From assembly GCA_017936005.1 (NCBI GenBank), contig JAGBGK010000001.1, positions 1-49,355 on the forward strand: 49,355 nucleotides of DNA, read 5' to 3'. This stretch comes from Tidjanibacter sp. Lineage in GTDB: Bacteria; Bacteroidota; Bacteroidia; Bacteroidales; Rikenellaceae. The position numbers and the translations under genes were made by a program. The stretch's first letter is position 1. Each line of letters begins with the position of its first letter. The notes below the pieces were generated by a model. It searched no databases and had not been told where the DNA came from. It saw only the letters and a program-made list of their open reading frames with translations. Positions 49,075-49,355 of this stretch are shown piece by piece.

Positions 49075-49355
49075 GAATTCAAAATTCAAAATTCAAAATT
49101 GAGAGCAGAAAGGGAATGTAGGGAATATAGGGAGAATAGAGAAAATTTCCCTAAACTCCCTAAACTCCCTAAACTCCCTAAAAAAAGACGGTGGGCGTTG
49201 GACGTTAGACCGTAAAAAAACGCAAAGTGCAGTGCAGAATTGAAAATGGAAAATGGAAAATGGAGGTGTGCCTACGGCACGAGTATTAAAAAAGATACCC
49301 GAGGGCAAGAAAGGGCTGAATGGGCACCAAAGGGCGGAAAGGGCAGAAAGAGCAG
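49075..49355. repeat. Intergenic repeat mosaic at the window's right end
   Basis: AATTCAAAATTCAAAATTC units, GCAGAAAGGGAATGTAGGG units, four tandem CTAAACTCC units (49144-49178), heptamers (49183-49213), an R3 left-end fragment (AAAAAAACGCAAAGTGCAG, 49214-49234), A/T 9-mers, a GTGCC-TAC-GGCAC hairpin, a GAGTATTAAAAAAGATACCC hairpin (49282-49301) and GCAGAAAG units (49303-49355). No gene is seen; the window ends inside the mosaic. Confidence 0.85.

Overview
The window looks like a chromosomal stretch of a Bacteroidota (order Bacteroidales) genome. The evidence is the Bacteroidota-type promoter element TAnnTTTG in front of many genes, BACON and DUF5689 lipoproteins, a GH97 enzyme, TonB-dependent outer-membrane receptors with carboxypeptidase-regulatory-like N-termini, a DUF6291 protein and a zinc-site-less Tgt. 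Genus cannot be fixed from sequence reading alone. No rRNA, tRNA, intact insertion sequence, prophage or CRISPR array was recognised. All calls were made by eye from translations and motifs; no database or folding program was run.

Layout. 1-5 kb: ileS (-) and a DUF6291 gene (-). 5.2-11.5 kb: a tightly packed minus-strand operon (gaps of 19-27 bp) tnaA, GH2-like pseudoenzyme, rlmH, M64 peptidase, nfeD, qmcA; its leader holds a possible Trp-terminated leader peptide overlapping a hairpin. 11.5-18.1 kb: asnS (+), rpoN (+), prmA (-), rluD and a PASTA protein (-). 18.5-20.2 kb: ECF sigma factor overlapping a GT2-like gene (-). 20.4-29.5 kb (+): outer-membrane barrel protein, tgt, an LptF/LptG-type permease, GH97, acyl-CoA synthetase. 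29.5-33.4 kb (-): ABC exporter, S26-like Ser/His peptidase, PqqD-like protein and HPr-kinase-like ATPase. This combination resembles RiPP maturation and export parts but has no visible precursor or core-modifying enzyme. 33.7-45.4 kb (+): a surface locus of a large BACON/OB-fold lipoprotein, two secreted NUC-family endonucleases, a secreted endonuclease/exonuclease/phosphatase, a TonB-dependent receptor and a DUF5689 lipoprotein, best read as an extracellular nucleic-acid scavenging system. 45.6 kb: a long imperfect hairpin behind a promoter-like element (candidate ncRNA). 46.2-49.0 kb: an M16 peptidase interrupted by an in-frame TAG.

The most unusual property is between the genes. Nearly every gap of more than 100 bp is a mosaic of the same repeat modules in recurring order: A/T 9-mers (GAAAATTGA type), CTCCCTAAA units, GGGTAT-N8-ATACCC hairpins, GCAGAAAG units, double hairpins built on CTCCCCTAAGTTAGGGGAG, tandem GACGGTC heptamers, and a ~125-bp hairpin element (called R3 here) whose stems differ between copies but remain paired while its apical loop stays nearly constant. 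R3 abuts, and in two cases overlaps, the 3' ends of ileS, qmcA and rluD. It has an A-tract on one flank and a T-tract on the other, as a bidirectional terminator would.

The nuclease locus can be read as a pathway: lipoproteins at the surface bind polymer, NUC and EEP enzymes cut it, and the TonB receptor with its DUF5689 partner imports product. The PqqD/S26/HPrK/ABC cassette may bind, phosphorylate, cleave and export a peptide encoded elsewhere. Both are inferences.
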